Below, one piece after another: positions 47,528-55,308 of a DNA stretch of 64,000 nucleotides. This DNA comes from Nesterenkonia xinjiangensis. Its GTDB lineage: Bacteria; Actinomycetota; Actinomycetes; Actinomycetales; Micrococcaceae. Positions within the stretch are counted from its first letter, which is position 1. Every line of letters begins with the position of its first letter. Below the pieces are notes generated by a model, which was not told where the DNA came from, searched no databases, and saw only the letters and a program-made list of their open reading frames with translations. The position numbers and the translations under genes were made by a program. The stretch covers positions 620,001 to 684,000 of the forward strand of contig NZ_JACCFY010000001.1 in the NCBI RefSeq assembly GCF_013410745.1, written 5' to 3'.

Positions 47528-47965
47528 GTGGACCTGAGAGTGGGCGTGTACGCCGTGATCACCGACGACGAGGGCCGCATGCTGCTGCCGCACTGGCGCG
47601 ACGAGGGCATCGGCACCGGCTGGACGCTGCCCGGCGGCGGCATGGAGCCCGGAGAGCATCCGGCCGACACCGCGGTGCGCGAGGTGCTCGAGGAGACCGG
47701 ATACGACGTCGAACTGGACGATCTGCTCGGTGTGGACAGCGTCGTCATTCCCGGGAACAGGCGGAAGGCCGAGCATCACGGCACGCCCCTGCAGGCGCTG
47801 CGGATCATCTACCGGGCGCGCATCACCGGAGGCTCCCTGCGGGTGGAGCAGGGCGGCTCCACCGACGACGTCGCGTGGTTCCGCCCCGAGGAGATCGACC
47901 GGCTCGACCGGGTCTCCCTGGTCGACGTCGCCCGCCGCCAGGCCGGGCTGCTCGCCTCCGTCTGA
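47528..47965 (+). CDS. NUDIX hydrolase
   Basis: 145 aa from GTG 47528. NUDIX box GGGMEPGEHPADTAVREVLE followed by ETGY matches GX5EX7REUXEEXGU, carrying the metal-binding glutamates. Core is the standard alpha/beta/alpha sandwich with WTLPGGG before the box. It hydrolyses a nucleoside diphosphate linked to some other group; substrate not predictable. Confidence 0.9.
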   Translation: MDLRVGVYAVITDDEGRMLLPHWRDEGIGTGWTLPGGGMEPGEHPADTAVREVLEETGYDVELDDLLGVDSVVIPGNRRKAEHHGTPLQALRIIYRARITGGSLRVEQGGSTDDVAWFRPEEIDRLDRVSLVDVARRQAGLLASV

Positions 47966-48029
47966 GCGGTGACGCCCAGCTCGCCGCCCGCGGCTGCACT
48001 GCCGCGGCGGGGCTGCCACCACTGGGTGC

Positions 48030-48035
48030 TACGCT
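48030..48035 (+). promoter_or_regulatory. -10 box of the flavin-reductase gene, leaderless start
   Basis: TACGCT, 7-nt spacer, GTG 48043; no ribosome-binding site. Confidence 0.5.
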
Positions 48036-48042
48036 CGCGCCT

Positions 48043-48663
48043 GTGCGCCCTTCACACTTCTACGAGCCGACCACCGGCCACGGCCTGCCCCATGACCCCT
48101 TCAATGCGATCGTGGGGCCGCGACCCATCGGCTGGGTGTCCACCCAGTCGCCGGATGGGCGGCTCAATCTGGCCCCGTACAGCTTCTTCAACGCGTTCAA
48201 CTACACTCCGCCGCTGATCGGGTTCTCCAGCATCGGGCACAAGGACAGCGTCGCCAACATCGAGGCCACCGGTGAGTTCTGCTGGAACCTCGTCACCGCG
48301 GAGCTGGGCGAGCAGATGAACCAGACCTCCGCCGCCGTCAGCGCCGAGATCGATGAGTTCGAGCTCGCCGGCCTCACTCCGGAGGACTCGCGCGTGGTCG
48401 GGGTCCCGCACGTGGGCCAGGCTCAGGTGGTCTTCGAATGCCGCCGCACCCAGACCCTGCGCCTGACCGACGCCGACGGGCAACCCACTCCGGCGCGGAT
48501 GGTCTTCGGCGAGGTCGTCGGGATCCACATCGAAGAGCGCCTGCTCGAGGACGGCGTCTACCAGACGGCGGCCGCTGACCCGCTGCTGCGCGGCGGCGGC
48601 CCGGCGGACTACTTCAGGATCCGCCAGGAGGACCGGCTGCGGATGCGCCGGCCTCAGGTGTGA
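48043..48663 (+). CDS. Flavin reductase-like (split-barrel FMN-binding) protein
   Basis: 206 aa. Family marks: VGPRPIGWVSTQSPDGRLNLAPYSFFNAF at about 22-50, the FMN-binding split-barrel opening, and GEFCWNLVTAELGEQMNQTS near 80-99. Members reduce flavins or act as FMN oxidoreductases partnered with monooxygenases; none is nearby, so function is open. The start is fixed by the leaderless promoter. Its last 10 bp overlap the converging PTS gene. Confidence 0.85.
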   Translation: MRPSHFYEPTTGHGLPHDPFNAIVGPRPIGWVSTQSPDGRLNLAPYSFFNAFNYTPPLIGFSSIGHKDSVANIEATGEFCWNLVTAELGEQMNQTSAAVSAEIDEFELAGLTPEDSRVVGVPHVGQAQVVFECRRTQTLRLTDADGQPTPARMVFGEVVGIHIEERLLEDGVYQTAAADPLLRGGGPADYFRIRQEDRLRMRRPQV

Positions 48664-50690
48664 ACGTCCTCGGACCGCTCTCCCGGGTGCTCCTGCGCTG
48701 CGCCGTCGGGGTCCTCCTTCTCTCCGGTGATGACGGTCATCACCAGCTCACCGGGCTCGACCTCGGTCACCTCGGCCGGCGTCACCGAGGCGAACTCCTC
48801 GGCGTTGGTCACCACGACGGCCGTGACGGCGTCGAATCCGACCCCGTGCACCAGCTCCAGGTCCACATCCACCAGCGGCTGGCTGACCTCCACCCGGTCC
48901 CCGCGACGTACCGCGGGGGTGAACCCCTCGCCCTTCAGGGACGGGGTGTGGCTGCCGCAGTGGACCAGCACGTCGATGCCGTCGTCGGTGCGGATGCCGT
49001 AGGCGTAGCCTCCTGCGGGGGCGGCGATGACCATACCCGAGACCGGCGCCACGACATGGCCGTTGACCGGCCTGATCGCCACTCCTGCGCCCATCGTGCC
49101 CGAGGCGAAGAGTTCGTCCTCCATGGCGTCCAGCGGCAGCAGACGTCCTGGCATGGGAGCCAGGATCTCCACGGCCGAGGGCGGGGCGGCGCGCGAGCTC
49201 CGGTCCGCTGACGACGGGGCCGAGGGTGCCACCGACATCATCGTCGAGGTGGTCGTCGGCTCCGGGTCCGGCTCGGCGTCGGGGTCCTCGTCCGGATCCT
49301 CCCGGTCCACCAGCAGCACGGTGGGGAGGAAGCCGATGAGCAGCGCCACGCCCAGCCCGATCACCAGCAGCACCACCGAGCCGTGGGCCGCCATCGCCGG
49401 CACCCCGGCCAGCGCCGGCGGCACGGCCTGGTCAGCGGCGGCACCTGAGGAAGCGGTCAGCGCGCCGCCCACCGCTCCTCCGAGCATCCCGGACAGGAAG
49501 GGCTTCTTCAGCGGCAGGGTGACCCCGTAGATCATGGGCTCGGAGATCCCACCCACCAGCCCGGCCACGGATGACGCGCCGGCGATCTTCCGACGGGCCG
49601 CCGAACGGGTGCGCAGCAGCACCGCGATCGCGGCCCCGGCCTGGGCCACCACTGCGGCGGCGATGACCGCCGGCAGCGTCGCCGTCGTCGGAACCCCGGA
49701 GGTCCCCTCGCCGACGGACTCTGCGATGGCGCCCACCATGCCCCACTGCAGCCCGAGGATGGTCAACACATGCCACAGTCCCCCCAGCACCGCACCCGCC
49801 AGCCAGGGCGCGGAGCCCAGGGCGCCTTCGACGGCGGCCACCAGGCCTTCCCCGGCGATGACGACGGTGGGCCCCAGCAGCACCAGCGCGGCGAAGACCA
49901 CCACCAGCAGCGTGACGAGCGGGGTGCCGACGCTGCGCAGCGAGGCCGGCAGCATCCGGTCCAGGGTTCGCTCCACCCACCCCTGGGCCAGCACGATCAG
50001 CAGAATCGGGATCACCGAGGCCGCGAAGACCATGATCGGGAACGGCACCCCCAGCAGGGAGCCCGTGGGTCCCGTCGTCGTCGACTGGGTCTCACCGAGG
50101 TCCAGGAGCGAGGGGTAGACCAGTGCCGCGGCCACTGCCATGGCGGTGAAGGGCTGAGCGCCGAACCGCCGGGCGGCGGTGACGGCCAGGAAGAGCGGCA
50201 GAAAGAGGAAGATCCCCTCCGAGACCGCGTGCAGCACGGTGAAGGTGCCGGCGTCGGGGTCCAGCCAGCCGAGCTGGCCGAGCACCACCACTGCGGTCTT
50301 GAGCAGACCGGCGGCGGCCAGCGGCCAGATCACCGGAGCGAAGACGGCGGACAGCATGGCGATGGTGCGGCCGCCCAGTCCGCGCACGGAGAACACCGCA
50401 GTGGAGAACTCCAGTTCCGGGGCCGAGCCGACCGAACGGCGGGTCAGCAGCTCCAGCTCCTGGTGGACGAGGTCGGTCCCCTCTCCGGTGACCACGTGCA
50501 GCTCACCGTGGGCCTTGACGACGGTGACCACCCCGGGCAGCGCCTTGAGCGTCTCGGTGCGGACAGCGGCTGGGTCGCGCAGCACCAGCCGCAGCCGGGC
50601 GGCGCAGTGCGCGGTAGAGGTGACATTGTCGGCGCCACCGACACCATTGAGGATGTCCTCGGCGAGAGCTCGGTGGTCGGTGGTGCTCAT
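48654..50690 (-). CDS. PTS EIIBCA permease, beta-glucoside/sucrose/trehalose type
   Basis: 678 aa. EIIB at 1-85 with phospho-Cys29 (TSTAHCAARLRLVL), EIIC of about ten membrane helices at about 105-430 (including GISEPMIYGVTLPLKKPFL), an acidic/Ser-rich linker at about 430-500, and EIIA of glucose type at about 505-640 with the active His in GIDVLVHCGSHT and APMPGRLLPL. It imports and phosphorylates a sugar using phosphoenolpyruvate through EI and HPr. No antiterminator, regulator or phospho-glycosidase is adjacent, so the sugar is uncertain. Confidence 0.9.
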   Translation of the reverse strand: MSTTDHRALAEDILNGVGGADNVTSTAHCAARLRLVLRDPAAVRTETLKALPGVVTVVKAHGELHVVTGEGTDLVHQELELLTRRSVGSAPELEFSTAVFSVRGLGGRTIAMLSAVFAPVIWPLAAAGLLKTAVVVLGQLGWLDPDAGTFTVLHAVSEGIFLFLPLFLAVTAARRFGAQPFTAMAVAAALVYPSLLDLGETQSTTTGPTGSLLGVPFPIMVFAASVIPILLIVLAQGWVERTLDRMLPASLRSVGTPLVTLLVVVFAALVLLGPTVVIAGEGLVAAVEGALGSAPWLAGAVLGGLWHVLTILGLQWGMVGAIAESVGEGTSGVPTTATLPAVIAAAVVAQAGAAIAVLLRTRSAARRKIAGASSVAGLVGGISEPMIYGVTLPLKKPFLSGMLGGAVGGALTASSGAAADQAVPPALAGVPAMAAHGSVVLLVIGLGVALLIGFLPTVLLVDREDPDEDPDAEPDPEPTTTSTMMSVAPSAPSSADRSSRAAPPSAVEILAPMPGRLLPLDAMEDELFASGTMGAGVAIRPVNGHVVAPVSGMVIAAPAGGYAYGIRTDDGIDVLVHCGSHTPSLKGEGFTPAVRRGDRVEVSQPLVDVDLELVHGVGFDAVTAVVVTNAEEFASVTPAEVTEVEPGELVMTVITGEKEDPDGAAQEHPGERSEDVHT

Positions 50691-50813
50691 CCGGTCAAGC
50701 TCCTTGGCGTCCTGTGCAGCATGCCCGCCGGAAGGGCGTTCTGTCTCCGGCTCGGTGAGTATAGGTCAGCGCCGAGACGATCACCAGACACAGATCATCC
50801 CGTCCGGACCACC

Positions 50814-51248
50814 TCAGCGGATGCGTTCCAACGCGGCTTCGGCGTCCTGCAGGCTGGACAGCACCCTGTCGGCGCGACGCCGCACGGCGACGACCTCCGC
50901 ACTGCCCAGCCGCACCATGGCAGCAGCCTCGGCAGTGGTGGCCATATGGTTGGCGGCCTTGGAGAGCTGGGAATGCAGCTCGGAAGCGCGTCCGGGGATG
51001 TCCATCCCCTCCCCGGGGAAGAGCCGGTGAGCATGGGTGCAGAGATCCTGGACGCTGGGGAGCTGTTCGGCGAGCTCGTCGCCGATGGCGACCAGGTGGT
51101 TGTGCACGGCGTCGTCCTCGACGCCTTCGATCACCTGGTGGTAGCGGTCCAGGCCGCGGGCGAACCGGTCCCGGGCCTGTCGCCAGAGACCGCGCCCCAG
51201 GTCCTTGTCCAGGCGGCGGTCACGGCGATGACGCGCAAAGAGCTTCAT
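50814..51248 (-). CDS. Hypothetical alpha-helical protein
   Basis: 144 aa from ATG 51248 (GGAGGGAT upstream). Strongly basic N-terminus (MKLFARHRRDRRLDKDLGRG), then an all-helical chain with coiled-coil character (ELHSQLSKAANHMATTAEAAA, SSLQDAEAALERIR). No signal peptide and no known motif. It lies between the PTS permease and a quinone oxidoreductase on the same strand; the gaps of 123 and 119 nt do not argue for an operon. Function unknown. Confidence 0.65.
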   Translation of the reverse strand: MKLFARHRRDRRLDKDLGRGLWRQARDRFARGLDRYHQVIEGVEDDAVHNHLVAIGDELAEQLPSVQDLCTHAHRLFPGEGMDIPGRASELHSQLSKAANHMATTAEAAAMVRLGSAEVVAVRRRADRVLSSLQDAEAALERIR

Positions 51249-51367
51249 GCATCCCTCCACCTGTGTGCTGGGCCGGCTGCGCACCGGTGACCCTGTTCGG
51301 CTGACTCTGCTCGACGAGAAGCAAGTCTACCCACGTCAGTCGACCAGGACGTCGGCGGCGGTGCGGC

Positions 51368-52354
51368 TTATGGGCGCAGCAGCACCTTGCCGGTGTGGGC
51401 CCCGCTGTCGAAGTACTCGTGGGCGGCGGTGGCATCCTCCAGGGCGAAGACCCGGTCCGTCTGCACGGTGATCCCACCGTCCTCGATCACCGGCCAGACC
51501 TCCTCCCCCACCCCGGCGATGATCCGAGCCTTGGTCTCGGCGTCACGCGAGCGCAGCGTGGTCGCGATGATCCGCAGACGGCGAGCCAGCATGAGCCCCA
51601 GGTCGATCTCGGCCCTCCTGCCGCCCTGCAGCCCGATCACCACCAGCCGACCCCCGGAGGCCAGACTCTTCAGGTTCGCCTCCAGATATTTGGCCCCGAC
51701 GACGTCGAGGATCGCCTCCACCCCGCGGCCCCCGGTGATCTCCTCCACCCGGGCGCGGACGTCCTCCTGCCGGTAGTCGATCACGTGGTCCGCCCCGAGG
51801 CTGCGCGCCACCTCGGCCTTCTCCGGGCTGCCCACCGTGGTGAGCGTGGTGGCGCCGAGAGCGCGCAGGAACTGCAGCGCGAAGGTGCCGATCCCGCCGG
51901 TGCCCCCGTGGACGAGCACCGTGTCCCCGGGACCTGCCGCCGCCTCGCCGCGCAGGTTGGAGTGCACGGTGGCGGCGACCTCGATCAGCCCGGCCGCGTC
52001 GACGACGTCGACCCCCTTCGGCACCGGCAGCACATGCCGAGCGTCGACGACGACCCGCTCCGCGTACCCTCCGCCGGCCAGCAGCGCGACGACTTCTACG
52101 CCCACCAGCTCCTGCACGGCCGCAGGGCTGCCCAGCCCTGCGGCGACCACGCGCCCCGAGACCTCCAGACCAGGGATGGGCGAGGCTCCGGCCGGCGGCG
52201 GGTAGACGCCATTGCGCTGCATGACATCCGCCCGGTTGAGCCCGGAGGCGGCCACTTCGATGAGCACCTCCCCAGCGGAGGGGACGGGATCCGCCGCCTC
52301 GGTGATGCGGATGACTTCCGGGCCGCCTGCTGCGGTGAACTCGACTGCTCGCAT
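51368..52354 (-). CDS. NAD(P)H:quinone oxidoreductase, zinc-independent MDR family
   Basis: 328 aa from ATG 52354. Medium-chain dehydrogenase fold: GroES-like N-domain (SGLNRADVMQRNGVYPPPAG), NADPH-binding loop VLVHGGTGGIGTFALQFLRA near 145-164, and the typical end FDSGAHTGKVLLRP. The zinc-ligand cysteines are absent, as in the QOR/Zta1 subgroup. Reduces quinones with NADPH. Downstream of the SAM methyltransferase, separated by the palindromic repeat. Confidence 0.9.
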   Translation of the reverse strand: MRAVEFTAAGGPEVIRITEAADPVPSAGEVLIEVAASGLNRADVMQRNGVYPPPAGASPIPGLEVSGRVVAAGLGSPAAVQELVGVEVVALLAGGGYAERVVVDARHVLPVPKGVDVVDAAGLIEVAATVHSNLRGEAAAGPGDTVLVHGGTGGIGTFALQFLRALGATTLTTVGSPEKAEVARSLGADHVIDYRQEDVRARVEEITGGRGVEAILDVVGAKYLEANLKSLASGGRLVVIGLQGGRRAEIDLGLMLARRLRIIATTLRSRDAETKARIIAGVGEEVWPVIEDGGITVQTDRVFALEDATAAHEYFDSGAHTGKVLLRP

Positions 52355-52391
52355 GCTGCTCCTCCTGCTCTGGGACGTCTCATCGTGGTCC

Positions 52392-52465
52392 GCTGGCCAC
52401 ATCTGACGGGATCTGGGCGGGGACACGCCGGCGCGGACCCCGAGATACCGTCATTCGTGGCCAGC
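52392..52465. repeat. Imperfect palindrome related to copy A (REP-like element, copy B)
   Basis: Ends GCTGGCCAC (52392-52400) and GTGGCCAGC (52457-52465) are exact complements; the interior pairs imperfectly. On the minus strand it starts TGGCCACGAAT, identical to the outer core of the 4052-4128 palindrome, with GG, ATCTC and AGAT at matching places. It contains the stop codon of the methyltransferase gene. Confidence 0.55.
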
Positions 52466-53284
52466 CGATGCGTGGGGGTCTAGCTGCTGGGAGTCGGCTG
52501 CTGGAATGCGGGCCGCCCAGAGGGTCCACCGGTCCGCCTCGATGACCGGGCCTGCGGGCAGGTTGTCCCGCACCACAGACACCAGGCGGGCGAGCTCGGC
52601 GTCGTCGAGCTCATGCAGGATGCTGCGCCCGGTGCGGGCGGCCAGGTCAGCGATCAGCGCCTCCCGGTCCGCATGCTCAGCACGGACCTCCCAGACCGTG
52701 CTGGTCTCGACCTGCGCGCCGGAGTTCTGCAGCGCCTGGCGCAGTGCGACGGCCTCGGGCCGCCGAGCCGCCTCCACCTCGAGCAGGCGCGGAAACTCCT
52801 GGAAGAACCAGCCGCGCAGGTGGCGCGCCCCACCGGGGAGGTCGACGTCGGGAGGCTGGGACACGTCGTCGAGGGTGCGGTCCTGGATGATGAGCCTGCC
52901 GCCAGAGCGCAGCAGCCGCCGCGCCTCCCGGGTGAAGGCCTGCAGGTCCTGCAGGTGGTGGACCAGGGCGCGGGCGAAGACGACGTCGGCGCTGGCGTCC
53001 GGCAGCCCCGTCGCCAGCGCGTCGCCCTGCTGGAAACGGATCCGCGGGTCGTCACCGTGGTCCTCGCCCGCACTGGTCAGGATAGGAGCACTGGCATCGA
53101 CCCCGATCACGCTGTCCGCCCCGAGGTCCCGCCAAGCTCGGCTGTAGATCCCTCCGCCGCAGCCGATGTCCACGACGTCGGCACCGCGGGGATCCACCAA
53201 CCCACGCACGTGCTCCGCCCAGCTGGGATGTGCTCGGCGGCCGGAATAGGTGCGGGCGTTCTGCTCTGCGGTGAAGTCGATCAT
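52451..53284 (-). CDS. Class I SAM-dependent methyltransferase
   Basis: 277 aa. Motif I VVDIGCGGGIYSRAWRDLG near 37-55, motif II acidic loop GVDASAPIL, motif III FQQGDALATGLPDASADVVF and post-III HHLQDLQAFTREARRLLRSG, as in ubiquinone/menaquinone-type and small-molecule methyltransferases. Substrate unknown. Its 3' end lies in the palindromic repeat. Confidence 0.85.
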   Translation of the reverse strand: MIDFTAEQNARTYSGRRAHPSWAEHVRGLVDPRGADVVDIGCGGGIYSRAWRDLGADSVIGVDASAPILTSAGEDHGDDPRIRFQQGDALATGLPDASADVVFARALVHHLQDLQAFTREARRLLRSGGRLIIQDRTLDDVSQPPDVDLPGGARHLRGWFFQEFPRLLEVEAARRPEAVALRQALQNSGAQVETSTVWEVRAEHADREALIADLAARTGRSILHELDDAELARLVSVVRDNLPAGPVIEADRWTLWAARIPAADSQQLDPHASAGHE

Positions 53285-53363
53285 GGGCGATCCTCTCTCC
53301 GCGGCTCCGATCCCTCGGTGCCTGCTCAGGGTGCCCGACTCGATGGCGGCGCACCGTCTCCCG

Positions 53364-53440
53364 TATAGTCTGAGCCTAGGTTTTCACATCGGTGGGCGGC
53401 CACCGGCGACGCCCGCCCGGCTGGGTGGTCCACCGATGTG
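53364..53440 (+). promoter_or_regulatory. tRNA-Ser promoter and structured leader
   Basis: -10 box TATAGT at 53364-53369, followed by a leader with an 11-bp inverted repeat CACATCGGTGG (53385-53395)/CCACCGATGTG (53430-53440), which would place a stem just before the tRNA's 5' end at 53451. Confidence 0.45.
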
Positions 53441-53450
53441 TCATCGACCT

Positions 53451-53538
53451 GGAGCGCTGTCCGAGCGGCCGAAGGAGCCGGTCTTGAAAACCGGTGTGCG
53501 GCAACCCCGCACCGTGGGTTCGAATCCCACGCGCTCCG
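53451..53538 (+). tRNA. tRNA-Ser (anticodon UGA)
   Basis: 88 nt class II tRNA. Acceptor GGAGCGC/GCGCTCC, anticodon stem CCGGT/ACCGG with loop CTTGAAA (anticodon TGA), long variable arm GTGCGGCAACCCCGCAC, T-arm GTGGG TTCGAAT CCCAC, discriminator G. CCA is not fully encoded. Its last 22 nt are the left attachment repeat of an integrated element. Confidence 0.97.
53517..53538 (+). repeat. attL-like repeat (3' end of tRNA-Ser)
   Basis: 22 bp from the T-loop through the discriminator base (GGTTCGAATCCC to CGCTCCG), identical to 56055-56076 in the same orientation. tRNA 3' ends are the usual integration sites for tyrosine recombinases. Confidence 0.85.
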
Positions 53539-53544
53539 CCGATG

Positions 53545-53574
53545 GACCCCCGGAATCAAGCCGATCCGGGGGTC
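53545..53574 (+). terminator. Terminator of tRNA-Ser
   Basis: GACCCCCGGA and its exact complement TCCGGGGGTC with a 10-nt loop, followed by GCTGTTTT. Confidence 0.75.
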
Positions 53575-53636
53575 GCTGTTTTCACATCGCAACTGAACGG
53601 CTGAGAATCGCACCTGGCGACGCCTACAGTCGTGCC

Positions 53637-53754
53637 GTAGCGCGCATCCAGGAGCGGAAGAATAAGGTGGGATCGAGCTGGCGCGTCGTTTGGTATGACC
53701 GCGCCAAACGCCAGCCACCCGTGACGATGCGAAGAAAGTCCTCGCCCATCAGTG
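53637..53754 (+). pseudogene. Tyrosine integrase N-terminal fragment, frameshifted
   Basis: Reads VARIQERKNKVGSSWRVVWYD, the arm-binding start common to actinophage integrases, from 53637. After QPPV the frame must shift to continue as DDAKKVLAHQ, which ends at TGA 53754. The N-terminal motif followed by the shifted DDAKK helix matches the expected order. No catalytic domain remains nearby. It lies about 100 bp from the left repeat, where integrase genes usually sit. Confidence 0.6.
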
Positions 53755-53871
53755 AAGGGGTGCGGGCCAGGTCCCCTATGGCACAGTTTCACCAGGCCAT
53801 GACAGTCACGGTCGGGATCAGTATTTTCGCTCCCGGCCGGGCTCGGCGGCGGGCAGCCGGCGCCGAATCAT

Positions 53872-54390
53872 CTAGCCTCGCGCGAACTGCTCTACCACTC
53901 GTTCGGCAAAAGTGAACACGTAGTCCAGCTCCCTCAGCTCCTCGCTTGTCGTACGGAGCCCTGCATCTCGTGCAAACAACGCGAGCTCCTCCCAGTCGTG
54001 CTCCTCGTCCAGGACCGTACCGTCCGGGAGGGCATCTGGGGCAGTAGTAGTTCTAACCTCCTGCGCGATGACGTCGAGAGTTAGCCCCGAGGTAGGATTC
54101 GCCTCGCGTCCGCCACCTGGGGCATACCGAGTCGCTGACAGGGTGAAGCCGAGGTCACGGAGCTTCACCGCCCGTCCGTCATCCAATGTGCAGTACTCCG
54201 TAACCGCGAAGTGCCCTGACGGATCTCCAACTGCAGGGAGATGGAAGAAGTCGCAGTGCGCCCCTAGCTCAACGATTCGCGCGCTGCCGTCGAGGACCGG
54301 ATCGTCGGGCTCCACGTTCTCAGCAACGCGGAGCGATTCAGGCAACGGCGAGAACTCGGGCCTGTCAGAGCCTTCTTGCTGACGTGTCAC
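53872..54390 (-). CDS. Unknown protein encoded in the tRNA-Ser element
   Basis: 172 aa from GTG 54390 with GAGGAGG upstream. Not recognised. Soluble, acidic, no signal peptide; middle part has beta-type segments (GHFAVTEYCTLDDGRAVKLR, LGFTLSATRYAPGGG), and the C-terminus is helical (WEELALFARDAGLRTTSEEL, VFTFAERVVEQFARG). Possibly an immunity or phage accessory protein by location, but nothing in the sequence proves it. Confidence 0.6.
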   Translation of the reverse strand: MTRQQEGSDRPEFSPLPESLRVAENVEPDDPVLDGSARIVELGAHCDFFHLPAVGDPSGHFAVTEYCTLDDGRAVKLRDLGFTLSATRYAPGGGREANPTSGLTLDVIAQEVRTTTAPDALPDGTVLDEEHDWEELALFARDAGLRTTSEELRELDYVFTFAERVVEQFARG

Positions 54391-54812
54391 GACCTGCCTC
54401 CTCAACTACCTTAGACAGCGCGATAACACTGCCGATCTACATTCACGCTTTCAGTCTGCCCGGCCGGGTCAATAATCCAGGTCAGGTCGACATCCGTGAG
54501 GGCACGGTGCCCGACAGTCCTTCCATGGGCGCAGTCCACCCGGGCGTTGACGTGATTGCCACGACCAGTTCCGGGCGTCGTCCGGTCAGCATTGGACGCA
54601 ACAGTCTGCCACGCACATCCTGCGCTTCCGCAGACCACCGCTGGAAGGTAGATAATGACGTCCGCCTGGTCAGGTCATGTGCCGCCCACATCTCGCCAAT
54701 AACCATGGACGGAAACGTTCTTCACCCCAGTGAAGTAGGAGTGGTGTGGATGATCGTTCCCTTGCTTGTAGCCGCAACCGCCCGCCCAGATGGTTGAGGG
54801 CTCGGTCATAGG
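54391..54812. other. 422-bp interval inside the element without a supported gene
   Basis: A minus-strand frame ending at 54411 (contains RALTDVDLTWIIDPAGQTES) stops 21 nt before the unknown gene and has protein-like codon use, but no credible start codon follows the upstream stop; it may be a decayed gene. Confidence 0.4.
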
Positions 54813-55124
54813 CTATGTAGCCGCGTCATCTGGGACGTCGTCGACAGTTCCAAAGTGTGGGTCCTCGCCAACGACGTCCGTTGCGGCGTCGAAGGTCTCG
54901 TCCTCCGTCCTGACCTGAGGACCATAGGACTTTTCCTCGAAGCCATCGTCGTTCCGATCCCCCCCCCCTGACACCAGCTCTTCCTCAGTGAGCTGCGAAG
55001 AATCGTCCTCTGCGGCTGCCACGGCAGGCGACGCCCCTGACGCGAGTATCACCAGTACGGCCAAGCCGGCGGGCAGGCTGCGCCCGAGAGCGCGAGCTCG
55101 AGGCTGAACGTGCCGCAGCCCCAA
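54813..55124 (-). CDS. Small secreted acidic protein
   Basis: 103 aa from TTG 55124 (a weak start; the true 5' end may be altered). Signal peptide LPAGLAVLVILASGASPAVA at about 19-38, cleaved before AEDDSS. The mature part of about 65 residues is Asp/Glu-rich and likely disordered (EEELVSGGGDRNDDGFEEKS). The first 14 codons overlap an opposite-strand helix-turn-helix fragment. Function unknown. Confidence 0.5.
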   Translation of the reverse strand: MGLRHVQPRARALGRSLPAGLAVLVILASGASPAVAAAEDDSSQLTEEELVSGGGDRNDDGFEEKSYGPQVRTEDETFDAATDVVGEDPHFGTVDDVPDDAAT

Positions 55125-55234
55125 AATCAGCCCTCGACAGCGGCATCCCGGCGACCCGGCTCGCCAAGGAGATTGGCATCGACTGGGTCACCCTGTACCT
55201 CGGACTCCATATTGCCTTAGCAAAACCACAATGA
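55082..55234 (+). pseudogene. Helix-turn-helix fragment, 3' end of a lost gene
   Basis: Plus-strand frame AREREL..SALDSGIPATRLAKEIGIDW to TGA 55234 contains a helix-turn-helix pattern (GIPATRLAKEIGIDWVTLYL) like that of small recombinases or regulators. There is no start codon; the segment looks like the remaining C-terminus of a transferred gene. Confidence 0.35.
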
Positions 55235-55308
55235 AGGCTGAGAGTACCCTGAAAGTGTGACAACGCGGACATTCCGCAAGAACGCCCACACCGATGAGAT
55301 GAGGGGCC

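Noticed and set aside
53381-53592. The string TTTTCACATCG on both sides of tRNA-Ser (53381 and 53581) as an additional repeat pair
   Set aside because: Only 11-12 bp match, and the positions do not coincide with the element's boundaries; chance is likely, though the left copy is part of the leader inverted repeat.
54384-54797. Plus-strand 137-codon open frame in the tRNA-Ser element
   Set aside because: No ribosome-binding site and no protein-like pattern; the opposite strand shows slightly better, though still unsupported, coding character.
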